DNA of 27,945 nt from a virus, in IMG/VR virus record IMGVR_UViG_3300048587_000305, positions 1 to 27,945 of that record, one strand, 5' to 3'. The notes under the pieces were generated by a model. It saw only the letters and a program-made list of their open reading frames with translations. It was not told the origin of the DNA and did no database searches. Positions within the stretch are counted from its first letter, which is position 1. Each line of letters opens with the position of its first letter. The position numbers and the translations under genes are program-made. Below are positions 15,066-22,292 of this stretch, piece after piece.

Positions 15066-16973
15066 TCACCAGGAGGTTGCGAAGTTGCCAGGGCGCTTCA
15101 CGGGCGGGCGCTTTGTCTGAGGCGGTGCAAGCGGGTGCGCGCTCTGGGCGACTACTGCTCCATCCGGGCCAGCAGATGACCCCATCACCCGCCCTTCCGC
15201 CACATCCCAATCCATCCTCGTCCGCCGATGCAACCGTAGCTCCGGGTGATGCGTGGCGGCGTAGGCGTAAACCCAGGTGTCGAGGGGTTCATTGCGGGCA
15301 CCGGTTCGTTTCTCGAAGCGGTTTTTTACTGGGTTGTAGGTCTCGCTGACCAGGCCGCGGAAGTACTCGGGCGGCAGGTCCTCGCTGAGGTGCACGTGGC
15401 GGTTTTCGGGCGGCTTGTCGGCGTCGGTGCCGAGCAGGCTGTAGAGCTTGTGCTTGATGTTGACGGTGCCCACCTGGTGGGTATGCACGCCGCGCTTGTC
15501 GAGGCGGCCGCGCCAGTTGATGTCCTGCAGCTTGCCGGGGCCAAGCACGGGGGCGTTGTTGGGGACGGCGCCGAAGATGACCATGGCGCGGCGCAGCATC
15601 TGCTTGCGCACGAAGGCCTTGACGGCTTCGGTGCGGTGGCCGCCGCCGTCGATGGCCACGGCGTCGACGCGCAGGGTGGTGCCCATGGCGTGCTCGATCG
15701 GTCGGTTGAGCAGATCGGTCAGCTTCACCCAGACCTCATCGTCTGCCGGATCGCCGGGGAGCTCGACGTAGTCCAGAACCCAGCACACCAGGCCGCGGCC
15801 CCAGCCGACGATCTGCACCGCCAGGCGGTTGTCCTGCGTGTCCACGCCGGCAGTGATGGCCAGCACGCCGGCAGGCGCCGTGCGCAGGCGGTAGGGCTCG
15901 GCGCGATCGGCGATGACGTTGTGCTTGACCGCGCGCATGGCCGGGTCTTCCCACGGCTCGGCCAGGCGGTCATTGACGAAGGTCTTGAGCTTGGCCGGAT
16001 CGTTCTGGGCGTCGCGCCACATGGCGACCAGGTCGAGCCAGCGCGGCCCCAGTCCGATCGGGTAGTACAAGCAGTTGATGTGGTAGCCGCGGATGCGGGC
16101 GCCGGGCGCTTCTGGCACCCAGCGGCCGGCCTCGATCATGGCCTTCTTGCTGTGCTCTTCGATCACCGCGCCGCACCTCTGGCAGGCGTACCAGCACTGC
16201 GAGCCGTCCGGCGTCCAGTGCAGGCCACCCCATTCAAGGTGCTGTTCGTGGCCGCAGTGCGGGCACGGCACGTAATAGCGGCGCTGGTCCGACTTGTTCC
16301 ACAATTGTTCGATGCGGCTGATCCCGCGGATCTGCGGCGAGCTGATGTAACAGCGCTTGCTGGTCGCCGGGAATGCCGAGGTGCGGCCATCCAACATGGC
16401 GACCGGATCATCGCCGCCCTGCAGCGCCGCGGCGAACTCGTCGAGCTCGTCGACCAGCAGCTTGCGCACGCTGGTCGACTTCAAGCGCTGCGGGCTGCCG
16501 GCGTGTTCCAGGTACAGCTGGCCGCCGGCAAAGTCCTTGAAGGTGCGCGTGTTGCTGGCGTTGCGGCTGCTGGTGCTGGTGAGCGACTTGCGCACGGCCG
16601 GCGTTTCGTCGAGCAGCGGGTTCAGCTTCTGCGCCACCCACTTGTTCATCGACACCTCGCCCGGCAGGCATACCATGAACGGACCCGGGTCGTGGTCCAT
16701 GGTGTAGCCCAGCCAGTTGATGCCGATCTCGGTCTTGCCGTACTGGATCGGGAACATCAGTGCCACGTCGCGCACCGAGCTGCGCGAGCTGAGCGCGTCC
16801 ATGGGCTCCCGCAGCGGCGGGTTGCGGTGCGTGCGCCAGCGGCCCGGCTCCGCGCTGCCCTTGCGGCTGAGGTAGCGCTCAGCGTCCGCCCACTGGCTGA
16901 CGGTCAGGTGACGCCGGGGAGCGAGGGCTCGGGCTATAGCTCGAAACAAGAACGGGGCGGCTGCAGGCGTCAT
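15066..16973 (-). CDS. Terminase large subunit, GpA family
   Basis: This 635-residue protein is the packaging motor and nuclease, of the lambda gpA family (lambda gpA 641). The N-terminal ATPase shows the Walker A-like 'FPIQYGKTEIG' (about residues 74-84) and a Walker B 'KLLVDELDEF' (171-180). A zinc-finger-like pair follows ('CPHCGHEQ' and 'CQRCG'). The nuclease part has 'ITAGVDTQDNRLAVQIVGWG' and 'VDAVAIDGGGH', with the expected acidic residues, and the family's 'NEPLDTWVYAYAATHHPELR' near the end. It translocates DNA into the prohead and, by analogy with lambda, cuts concatemers at cos. The ATG overlaps the terminase small subunit stop (ATGA), so the two are translationally coupled. Confidence 0.95.
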   Translation of the reverse strand: MTPAAAPFLFRAIARALAPRRHLTVSQWADAERYLSRKGSAEPGRWRTHRNPPLREPMDALSSRSSVRDVALMFPIQYGKTEIGINWLGYTMDHDPGPFMVCLPGEVSMNKWVAQKLNPLLDETPAVRKSLTSTSSRNASNTRTFKDFAGGQLYLEHAGSPQRLKSTSVRKLLVDELDEFAAALQGGDDPVAMLDGRTSAFPATSKRCYISSPQIRGISRIEQLWNKSDQRRYYVPCPHCGHEQHLEWGGLHWTPDGSQCWYACQRCGAVIEEHSKKAMIEAGRWVPEAPGARIRGYHINCLYYPIGLGPRWLDLVAMWRDAQNDPAKLKTFVNDRLAEPWEDPAMRAVKHNVIADRAEPYRLRTAPAGVLAITAGVDTQDNRLAVQIVGWGRGLVCWVLDYVELPGDPADDEVWVKLTDLLNRPIEHAMGTTLRVDAVAIDGGGHRTEAVKAFVRKQMLRRAMVIFGAVPNNAPVLGPGKLQDINWRGRLDKRGVHTHQVGTVNIKHKLYSLLGTDADKPPENRHVHLSEDLPPEYFRGLVSETYNPVKNRFEKRTGARNEPLDTWVYAYAATHHPELRLHRRTRMDWDVAEGRVMGSSAGPDGAVVAQSAHPLAPPQTKRPPVKRPGNFATSW

Positions 16974-17581
16974 TCGGCATCTGCCTGCTTGGCCAGCGCC
17001 AGAAACTTACGCGAAGTCTCAGCAAGCGCATATTCGATTGCTTCCGCCAGAATGGCCCGGACTTCGCCCTCATCAGAGCTTGCTGCGAGCTGCGGAGACA
17101 GGACATCAGGCAGCGACTCAAACCCAGTTCGCAAGATCGTAGTGGCGATTTCAGCCGCCGATAGAACATCACCTCGAACCAGCAGCTCCCCGCGAGCCAC
17201 CTGCACCTTGGTCTCGATCTCTTGCGCTAGAAAGTGTTCCTTCTTGGCTCTGGACAACTGATAACTTGGGAATCCGCCAATCTCAGCCTCGTCGGCGGCC
17301 TGCGTCGCGTCCTGCGACGGTTCCTCGCCGTCTGCCATGTCAGCGGTGGCGCTTGCCGCCTGCGCGGCGCTGCGGGCCGCTGCGTGGCGATCCACGACGC
17401 CCTGCTTGCTCTGGTCGGCGGTTTCAGCGATGCGTGCCAGCGAAGCCTGCAGCCAGCAGCGCCGGGCATCGTCGCTGAGCACCAGCCGGCCAGCCTGGCG
17501 CAGCTCGGTGACGTAGGGCTTGCCCTTGCCCAGGGCTTTGGCCAGATCAGCGAAGCGCACCAGGCGGTCAGGCTTTTCCAT
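16970..17581 (-). CDS. Terminase small subunit, Nu1-like
   Basis: This 203-residue protein starts at ATG 17581 (GGAG four bases before). The N-terminal 'RFADLAKALGKGKPYVTELR' is a winged-helix DNA-binding element of the lambda Nu1 type, which recognises the R sites of cosB. Further on an Ala/acidic linker ('EEPSQDATQAADEAEIG') precedes a helical region ('SRAKKEHFLAQEIETKVQVA') that matches the usual oligomerisation/large-subunit binding part. Immediately upstream (17582-17888) is a repeat-rich block that may be its binding site. An in-frame extension to 17707 would run through these repeats and reads as low-quality sequence, so the shorter start is chosen. Confidence 0.87.
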   Translation of the reverse strand: MEKPDRLVRFADLAKALGKGKPYVTELRQAGRLVLSDDARRCWLQASLARIAETADQSKQGVVDRHAAARSAAQAASATADMADGEEPSQDATQAADEAEIGGFPSYQLSRAKKEHFLAQEIETKVQVARGELLVRGDVLSAAEIATTILRTGFESLPDVLSPQLAASSDEGEVRAILAEAIEYALAETSRKFLALAKQADAE

Positions 17582-17641
17582 CACTCCACTACCCCATTCT
17601 TTTCGAGCGTCGCGAAGGTGAAAAGACCTGCGCACGCGCGA

Positions 17642-17878
17642 TGTGCGGGTGTGCGGGCTGCTGTGCGGGCTGTCTGTGCGGGCAAAACACATTGATCCGT
17701 AAGGCATTTGCGGGCTGTGCGGGGGTTACATGAATTACGGCGTGCGCAGGCACGTTCCGTATGAGAGTTGAAAATGTATCTCTCACGCGCACGTGTAGGC
17801 GCTGGGCCGCACAGCCCGCAAAAGCGATCAAAATCAATGGCTTTTGCCCGCACAGACAGCCCGCACAGACCCCGCACA
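17642..17878. repeat. Nested inverted repeats with TGTGCGGG iterons (candidate cos or origin)
   Basis: The non-coding gap 17582-17888 holds a dense symmetric structure. An exact 26-bp inverted repeat has arms 17662-17687 and 17842-17867; inside it an exact 16-bp inverted repeat has arms 17707-17722 and 17807-17822 (TTTGCGGGCTGTGCGG and its complement); further in, CGTGCGC/GCGCACG (17741-17747 and 17787-17793) and TGAGAG/CTCTCA also pair. TGTGCGGG occurs at 17642, 17650, 17662, 17675 and 17716, and its complement at 17847, 17860 and 17871, often 11-13 bp apart. The block lies directly upstream of terS, where lambda cos is found, and directly downstream of the primase-helicase gene, so either a packaging site (cosB-like R sites) or a replication origin is possible. 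Confidence 0.75.
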
Positions 17879-17888
17879 GCACGCACAT

Positions 17889-20204
17889 TCATGACTTCGT
17901 CGCCTCCTTGTAGTCGGCAACGGCCCATCGAAACTCGCTGATGTGGTCCCCAAGCCAGTTGACGCGGTCTGCACCGGGCGGCATATCGCAGTCACCGAGC
18001 ATCAACGTGCCGTGCGGCCCTTTGGTATTGGACCCCATGCGGTAGCGTTCCCGGCGATTCACCACCTTGTGATGCCGCTGCAGCGCGTTGATCAGCTTCT
18101 GCTGAGGCGCCGCCCGGTTACCAGTGCGCTTGCACCAGATGGTGTAGGCCTCATAAACGTCCTCGCTGAGCGCAGGCCGCGCCATCAGCCCGGGTATGTC
18201 GCCGTTGTTCAGCGCGTAGTAGAAGCGCGCCGTGCTGTCGAGAGACAGGCCGATCAGCTCCAGCTTGGCCGCCGTCATCGGCGGCTTGCTGCCGGCGCCG
18301 AACTCGCCCAGGTCGACCGTGAGCAGGTAGTCGTGAAGCGCTGCCACGCCGCCGTTGGCCAGCTCGTCAAGCACCGCCTGGTAGTACTCCGGCGACAGCT
18401 GCACCGGCGTCCAGATCACGGCATGGCGCCGGTCATCCTCTTCGAGCACCACCGGCATGGCCTCATTGCTGAGGAACACCATGTTCACGTGGTTGCGTTC
18501 GTCGTAGGCGGCGATGTTCTTCGGGTTGATGCGGATCCACTCGCCGGTGATGAACGCCTTGAGCTTGTTCTTGACGTGGTACAGGTCGGAGCGAGCCACG
18601 ACTTCGTCGGCGATCAGGAACAGCTTGCGCGACGCCCAGTCGTTAAAGCGGTCCTCGATGGCGCTTTGATCGATCACCCGGCCGTAGTGACCGTAGATCG
18701 ACATCAGCGCTTCAAAGAACAGGTTTTTCCCGGTGCCCTGCGGGCCGTGGATGACCAGCGTCGACTTCATCTTCGCGCCTGGCCGCTGGATCGGCAGCGC
18801 GATCCACTTCAGCACCCACTGGTAAAGCGCCTCGGGGTTGGAATCGTTGGCGCACATGTAGCGCAGCAGATCGAGCAGCCTGTCGCACTTGCCGGCCACC
18901 GGCGTGGTCGGCCAGCCGCCCCACAGGTTGCAAGTGATTTGCTGATCTTCGCCGCCCGGATCAAAGCCCACCTCACGCACCCGCACGATGCTGCGCTCCG
19001 GGTGTTCCGCCCATGCCCGGTGCAGATCGCGCGCCACGCAGGCGTCGCGCATGTCCGACAGCGCCAGCAGCGCGTGTTCCTGACGATCAAACACCGTCCC
19101 GCCCTGCCCGTAAACCAGCGCGTATCGTTCCAGCAGTTCGTCGAGAGTGTCGATCGGTCGCAGGCTTTCCGCCCCCGCTCCCCCTGGTGTGGTTGAGCGC
19201 GCCGCAGCTTTTGGGCTAGTGCGCCAGCCAAGCTCCGAGAGACGGGCCTCGACCTGGTTGCGCACCACGTGCAGGCCTTCGAGGGCGTGTAGGTCGTTAA
19301 AGTCGGTCAGCTTGGTGCCGCTGCGGTCGAACTTCTCGCGCCGCGCGACCTCGTCCGCAAACGATGGCTTCACCCAGGCTCCGCCGACCTCGACCGCGGC
19401 GGTGCTGGCGTAGCTCACGCCGGCGTTGCCCTCGCTGAAGGCGTCGTCGTCGGCGCAGATCAGAATCTTCACCGTCGGGTAGCGCTTGTGCAGCGCCGCG
19501 GCGACCGGTGCCAGGTTGCCGGCATCGTAGGCCACGGCGATCGGCAGGCCCGTCGCCTCGAACAGACTGGCGGCGGTGGCGTAGCCCTCGGCGATCAGCA
19601 GCACCGTGGTGGGAATCCCAACCAGGTGGAAGTGGCCCTTTTTGATCAGACCGCGTGGCCAGAATTCCTTTGCCGGCCGCCCCTTGGCTTTCGCTTCGGA
19701 TCCGGTGCGGATAACCTGCAGGCCCTGGATCGTCCCGGTCACGTCGAGCAGCGGCAGCACCATCGCGCCGGACGGCGAGAAGCGCACGCCGTGCGCACCG
19801 ACACCCTTGCGCTTCAAGTACTCGCATTCACCAGTCGGCGAACACGCGGCCCAGGTCTTCGCTGCAGCAGCTGCCGCGCGTGCGCCTTCGCGCTTGCGCT
19901 CCTGGTCGGCGCGCTTGCGGTCTTCGGCCATGCGCCGACGCATCGTCTCCAGCTGCTCGCGCGACACGTCGCTGCGGCGGATCTCGACCTTCTGCGCGTT
20001 GTTGTTCGCGCCGTGCCAGATGCCGAACGATCCGACCACCAGCGGATCGCCGCCCACGCTGATGAGCTCGTGGAGCATGTACCAGCCGCGCTTTTCCCGA
20101 TCACCCTCGACCCGACACCGCACCATGCGGCCGATCTCGATGTGATCGATCTGCAGGCCGGCGGCCTGCAACTGCGCCAGAACGTCGCCGTGGTTCGCGC
20201 CCAT
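17889..20204 (-). CDS. Phage primase-helicase (Toprim plus superfamily 3 helicase)
   Basis: This 771-residue protein probably primes and unwinds phage DNA at the origin. The N-terminal half has a Toprim-like domain: 'LLIAEGYATAASLFEATGLP' with the catalytic Glu (about residue 206) and 'ILICADDDAF' with the acidic cluster (251-254). The C-terminal half is a D5/P4-type helicase with Walker A 'GPQGTGKN' (487-494), Walker B 'KLFLIADEV' (527-535) and the downstream 'VFLSNEAMPVVLEEDDRRHA' segment. A basic coiled region (about 80-115) lies between start and Toprim. The ATG follows the upstream stop directly (TGAATG). No separate helicase loader or replication initiator is seen in this operon, so this protein may be the sole replication protein, as in P4-like modules. 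Confidence 0.92.
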   Translation of the reverse strand: MGANHGDVLAQLQAAGLQIDHIEIGRMVRCRVEGDREKRGWYMLHELISVGGDPLVVGSFGIWHGANNNAQKVEIRRSDVSREQLETMRRRMAEDRKRADQERKREGARAAAAAAKTWAACSPTGECEYLKRKGVGAHGVRFSPSGAMVLPLLDVTGTIQGLQVIRTGSEAKAKGRPAKEFWPRGLIKKGHFHLVGIPTTVLLIAEGYATAASLFEATGLPIAVAYDAGNLAPVAAALHKRYPTVKILICADDDAFSEGNAGVSYASTAAVEVGGAWVKPSFADEVARREKFDRSGTKLTDFNDLHALEGLHVVRNQVEARLSELGWRTSPKAAARSTTPGGAGAESLRPIDTLDELLERYALVYGQGGTVFDRQEHALLALSDMRDACVARDLHRAWAEHPERSIVRVREVGFDPGGEDQQITCNLWGGWPTTPVAGKCDRLLDLLRYMCANDSNPEALYQWVLKWIALPIQRPGAKMKSTLVIHGPQGTGKNLFFEALMSIYGHYGRVIDQSAIEDRFNDWASRKLFLIADEVVARSDLYHVKNKLKAFITGEWIRINPKNIAAYDERNHVNMVFLSNEAMPVVLEEDDRRHAVIWTPVQLSPEYYQAVLDELANGGVAALHDYLLTVDLGEFGAGSKPPMTAAKLELIGLSLDSTARFYYALNNGDIPGLMARPALSEDVYEAYTIWCKRTGNRAAPQQKLINALQRHHKVVNRRERYRMGSNTKGPHGTLMLGDCDMPPGADRVNWLGDHISEFRWAVADYKEATKS

Positions 20205-20399
20205 TCAGTAACTCAGCGCCTTGCTACCTACCCAAGAAACGCGCCTCCACGTACCCGCATAGGGAACCTCCAGGGAGGACCCGTGACCGGCACCCGTTGC
20301 TCCTGCAGTTACAGCCTGCGCAGGGCTCGCCTTACCAGTCACCCGGGGAGATGGGGCGCAGCATTGCCGCGTGAACGCGGCGGGCAGGCAGTCAGGCAC
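20205..20399 (-). CDS. Small unknown protein before primase
   Basis: This 64-residue frame starts at GTG 20399, one base after the preceding stop, with AAGGA seven bases upstream; it ends TGA directly next to the primase ATG. Its fit into the chain of touching genes is the main support. The sequence is Ala/Gly/Ser-rich in the middle and ends 'AGTWRRVSWVGSKALSY', an aromatic-basic tail. No family is recognised. A longer version from 20489 would overlap the upstream gene and is not preferred. Confidence 0.45.
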   Translation of the reverse strand: MPDCLPAAFTRQCCAPSPRVTGKASPAQAVTAGATGAGHGSSLEVPYAGTWRRVSWVGSKALSY

Positions 20400-20400
20400 G

Positions 20401-20598
20401 TCAGCTTCCTTGCTTGGAGGGTTCGAACAGGTCGCCCGTGGGGCGATCGTCGGAGCGTGGCTTGGCCAGCCCTGCGCACATGCGGGCAACGTCTGCGCGC
20501 GAAAGCTGCGGCGGCGAGGCGAGGGTTGTGTTGATCAAGTCCATGTACGCCTGCACGCTTGCTTTCGGCGGCTGACGCCTTCGGTATGCGTTACGCAT
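20401..20598 (-). CDS. Small unknown early protein
   Basis: This 65-residue protein starts at ATG 20598 within a perfect 17-bp palindrome. It begins with a basic patch ('MRNAYRRRQPPK') followed by a helix ('SVQAYMDLINTTLA') and a hydrophilic tail ending 'GDLFEPSKQGS'. It lies 30 nt after the HTH gene stop. A 13-codon frame (20632-20591) starts on that stop and ends over this gene's ATG; it may be a leader peptide, or mark a frameshift joining the two frames. No family is recognised. Confidence 0.5.
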   Translation of the reverse strand: MRNAYRRRQPPKASVQAYMDLINTTLASPPQLSRADVARMCAGLAKPRSDDRPTGDLFEPSKQGS

Positions 20599-20600
20599 AC
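20584..20600. promoter_or_regulatory. Perfect 17-bp palindrome over a start codon
   Basis: GTATGCGTTACGCATAC is an exact dyad with one central base, covering the ATG of the 65-residue early gene. Its sequence differs from the CTAG-type operators, so it could bind another regulator, or act in the mRNA as a hairpin that hides the start codon. No second copy was noticed. Confidence 0.55.
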
Positions 20601-20628
20601 ATCACCACCGCCCGCGTAGGCCGTTCGC

Positions 20629-21021
20629 TCATCGCGCACCTGCCATCAGCACGCGCCGCAGCGCGGTGACTTCTTCACGCAGCAGGCGGTTCTCTTTCTC
20701 TGTCGCGCTCTCGAACATGCGCAGGGAATGCGGATCGTAGTTGCGCTGCATCAGCAGCCACAGCAGCGGCGCTTCATTGCCGCACACCGTCATCAGGTCG
20801 TCGATGTGTTCCAGGCTCAGGCTGTTGGATCCGCTCTTGCAGCGGGACCACACCGCCTCCTGGATGCCGAGGTCATGCGCAATCACCTTGTCCAGCTTGC
20901 CTGACTTGGTTGCACACAGTGCAACCGCGGCATGCCCGGTCGGCTGCCGCTTGATCTCGTCAAGATCGACCGCAACCGGCGAGGCCGGCAGCCTCAGCGA
21001 CATCTGCTCGGCGTGCGTCAT
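20629..21021 (-). CDS. HTH regulator in the CII position
   Basis: This 130-residue protein starts at ATG 21021, which overlaps the preceding small gene's stop (ATGA). A central HTH-like region is visible: 'LDKVIAHDLGIQEAVWSRCK', then 'NSLSLEHIDDLMTVCGNEAP', a pattern of Cro/CI-type and CII-like phage regulators. The C-terminal 'ESATEKENRLLREEVTALRR' is a leucine-rich coiled coil likely to give dimers or tetramers. It is the third gene of the cro operon and precedes replication genes, as cII does in lambda. The role as an activator of repressor or other lysogeny promoters is inference from position. An in-frame extension to 21051 is possible but would break the tight coupling. Confidence 0.7.
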   Translation of the reverse strand: MTHAEQMSLRLPASPVAVDLDEIKRQPTGHAAVALCATKSGKLDKVIAHDLGIQEAVWSRCKSGSNSLSLEHIDDLMTVCGNEAPLLWLLMQRNYDPHSLRMFESATEKENRLLREEVTALRRVLMAGAR

Positions 21022-21227
21022 GACGCATGACTCGCGTTGACCAACGGCCACGAGTTACAAAGAGCCCCATGGACCAACGCATAAAAACGCCCCGCCAACC
21101 ACGCGAGGCCAAAGACCAGGCCGGACGACCTGGCGGAGTGACTGGCGACCGCCGGTGCGGTGGACACGCTGCGGGGGGAGCGCAGCGCGAGGGAGACACC
21201 GGCGGTCATGGAACTGGACGGGCGCAC
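21018..21227 (-). CDS. Small unknown protein in cro operon
   Basis: This 69-residue frame starts at GTG 21227, directly after the Cro-like stop, or at ATG 21209. It ends in an ATGA overlap with the next regulator gene, so it fills the gap in a fully coupled operon. The sequence is Ser/Ala-rich with a mildly hydrophobic centre ('SSGLVFGLAWLAGRFYALVH') that could be one membrane-associated helix. No family is recognised. The coupling on both sides is better evidence than the amino-acid sequence. Confidence 0.5.
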   Translation of the reverse strand: MRPSSSMTAGVSLALRSPRSVSTAPAVASHSARSSGLVFGLAWLAGRFYALVHGALCNSWPLVNASHAS

Positions 21228-21464
21228 TTAGGCAGCCCTTGCTTCGGTGGTTGCTGCCACTGGCGGCTCCCACAAGTCCGGCCGAAGCTCATACGTTGGA
21301 ACTTCTCCGTTGGTCGCGGCCTCGATGCGCTTTGCCATCTCAGCGCTACCCTTGCGGCCGCGCCAGCCTTCGGCCAGCTGCCACAGGTACTGCTTCGACG
21401 TACCAAGAGCGGCGGCGAGGGCATCGCGCCGGGCGGGATCTGTGAGGTATGTCTTGAGGTCCAT
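21228..21464 (-). CDS. Cro/YdaS-like repressor
   Basis: This 78-residue DNA-binding protein is divergent from the CI-like gene. Its N-terminal half, 'MDLKTYLTDPARRDALAAAL' then 'GTSKQYLWQLAEGWRGRKGS', has the helix-turn-helix of the YdaS/Cro family, and 'AEMAKRIEAATNGEVPTYEL' completes the fold. In lambda-like switches, Cro blocks repressor transcription and favours lytic growth. No Shine-Dalgarno precedes ATG 21464, and a CTAG-type operator ends only 10 bp upstream, so the message may be leaderless or nearly so. It leads the long leftward operon. YdaS relatives are sometimes described as antitoxins, but no toxin gene is next to it here. Confidence 0.83.
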   Translation of the reverse strand: MDLKTYLTDPARRDALAAALGTSKQYLWQLAEGWRGRKGSAEMAKRIEAATNGEVPTYELRPDLWEPPVAATTEARAA

Positions 21465-21474
21465 GCCGCGAACG

Positions 21475-21489
21475 CTAGCACGCTGCTAG
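21475..21489. promoter_or_regulatory. Operator dyad at cro promoter
   Basis: CTAGCACGCTGCTAG is a 15-bp dyad lying 11-25 bp before the Cro-like start. A weak minus-strand promoter (TTGCAT at 21501-21496, TAGCGT at 21477-21472) would be covered by it. It matches the dyads at 21548 and 23096. Confidence 0.68.
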
Positions 21490-21547
21490 CCGCACATGCA
21501 AGCACTGCGCTATCGCAAGCGCTAGGCGTCCGTGAACCCACTGGGGG

Positions 21548-21562
21548 ATAGCATCGCGCTAT
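21548..21562. promoter_or_regulatory. Operator dyad over repressor start codon
   Basis: ATAGCATCGCGCTAT is a 15-bp dyad whose last two bases are the first two of the repressor ATG. TAGCAT (21549-21554) is placed as a -10 that would start transcription at or near the A of that ATG. An imperfect related dyad, CTATCGCAAGCGCTAG, lies at 21510-21525, between this site and the cro-proximal site. Confidence 0.65.
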
Positions 21563-22292
21563 GCGACCCGTCCGAGAAATCAGAAAGACCAACCTGATCG
21601 CCTTGATGGAAAGGCGTGGCGAGAACCAGGCCTCATTTGCTCGGGCGCTTGGGAAAGACCGCAACCAGGTCTATCAGTGGCTCAAGTCGGAGGGCGAGTC
21701 GAGCGCCCGCGGGATCAGCGACACAACTGCCAGGGAGATAGAGCGCACGCTCGGTTTGCCGGTGAATTGGATGGACCAAGACCACGACGGCCGCGTCGTC
21801 ACTGTTCCAGCTTTCACCATCAGGGCTGTGGACGGTCGCGATGGCGTCAACTTTGAAACGGATGTGATGATTCCGGTCATGGACATTGAGGTGTCAGCCG
21901 GCAACGGGACGCCGGTGCCCGAGTTCCTGCCGACTCGCTACGAGCTCCCTTACCAGATCGCCTGGCTTCATTCTGTCGGAGCCCGACCCACGGACATTCT
22001 GATCATGCCCGTTCGCGGCAGAAGCATGGAGCCCGTCCTGTGGCACGGCGACAAGGTTGTGCTTCATCGTGGCCGGACCGACGTGCGAGACGGCTGCGTC
22101 TATGCGTTGCTGCATAACGGCGAGGCGCGCGTGAAGCGACTGTTCCGCAAAGGCGCTGGCCTTCGGGTAACAAGCGACAACCCGGATAAGCAGCGTTATC
22201 CAGATGAACTGGTAGAGCCTGAAGATATGCACCGCGTGCTGATCCTTGGGCAAGCAATCGACCGGATGGGCGCAGGAGGGCTTGGGCTATGA
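21561..22292 (+). CDS. CI-like repressor, LexA/S24 autoprotease type
   Basis: This 243-residue repressor keeps the phage in lysogeny. The N-terminal HTH is visible in 'ENQASFARALGKDRNQVYQW' (about residues 21-40), and the C-terminal S24 peptidase/dimer domain in 'RGRSMEPVLWHGDKVV' with nucleophile S155 and 'GEARVKRLF' with K192. The likely self-cleavage site is A113-G114 in 'EVSAGNGTP', so RecA-dependent (SOS) induction is expected. The ATG is not preceded by a well-spaced ribosome site; the dyad overlaps it and a -10-like TAGCAT is suitably placed for a leaderless mRNA, as in lambda cI. The stop overlaps the start of the WYL-TerB-like gene (ATGA), making that gene part of the lysogenic transcript. 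Confidence 0.92.
   Translation: MRPVREIRKTNLIALMERRGENQASFARALGKDRNQVYQWLKSEGESSARGISDTTAREIERTLGLPVNWMDQDHDGRVVTVPAFTIRAVDGRDGVNFETDVMIPVMDIEVSAGNGTPVPEFLPTRYELPYQIAWLHSVGARPTDILIMPVRGRSMEPVLWHGDKVVLHRGRTDVRDGCVYALLHNGEARVKRLFRKGAGLRVTSDNPDKQRYPDELVEPEDMHRVLILGQAIDRMGAGGLGL

Noticed and set aside
16970-17707. Longer terminase small subunit starting at 17707
   Set aside because: The added 42 residues come from the repeat block and look non-coding; ATG 17581 has a GGAG and begins the Nu1-like domain directly.
17642-17878. CRISPR array suggested by repeated TGTGCGGG
   Set aside because: Repeats are 8-13 bp, unevenly spaced and in mirror orientation, with no uniform spacers.
17589-17888. 99-codon minus-strand frame through the repeat block before terS
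   Set aside because: Its translation follows the TGTGCGGG repeats (Cys/Gly then His/Pro/Gln-rich) and it overlaps the terS start; the nested inverted repeats explain the sequence better than coding.
15246-19196. Plus-strand frames at 15246-17261 and 17943-19196
   Set aside because: They are antisense to terminase large subunit and primase-helicase, both of which show clear Walker and other motifs; the antisense translations are repetitive.
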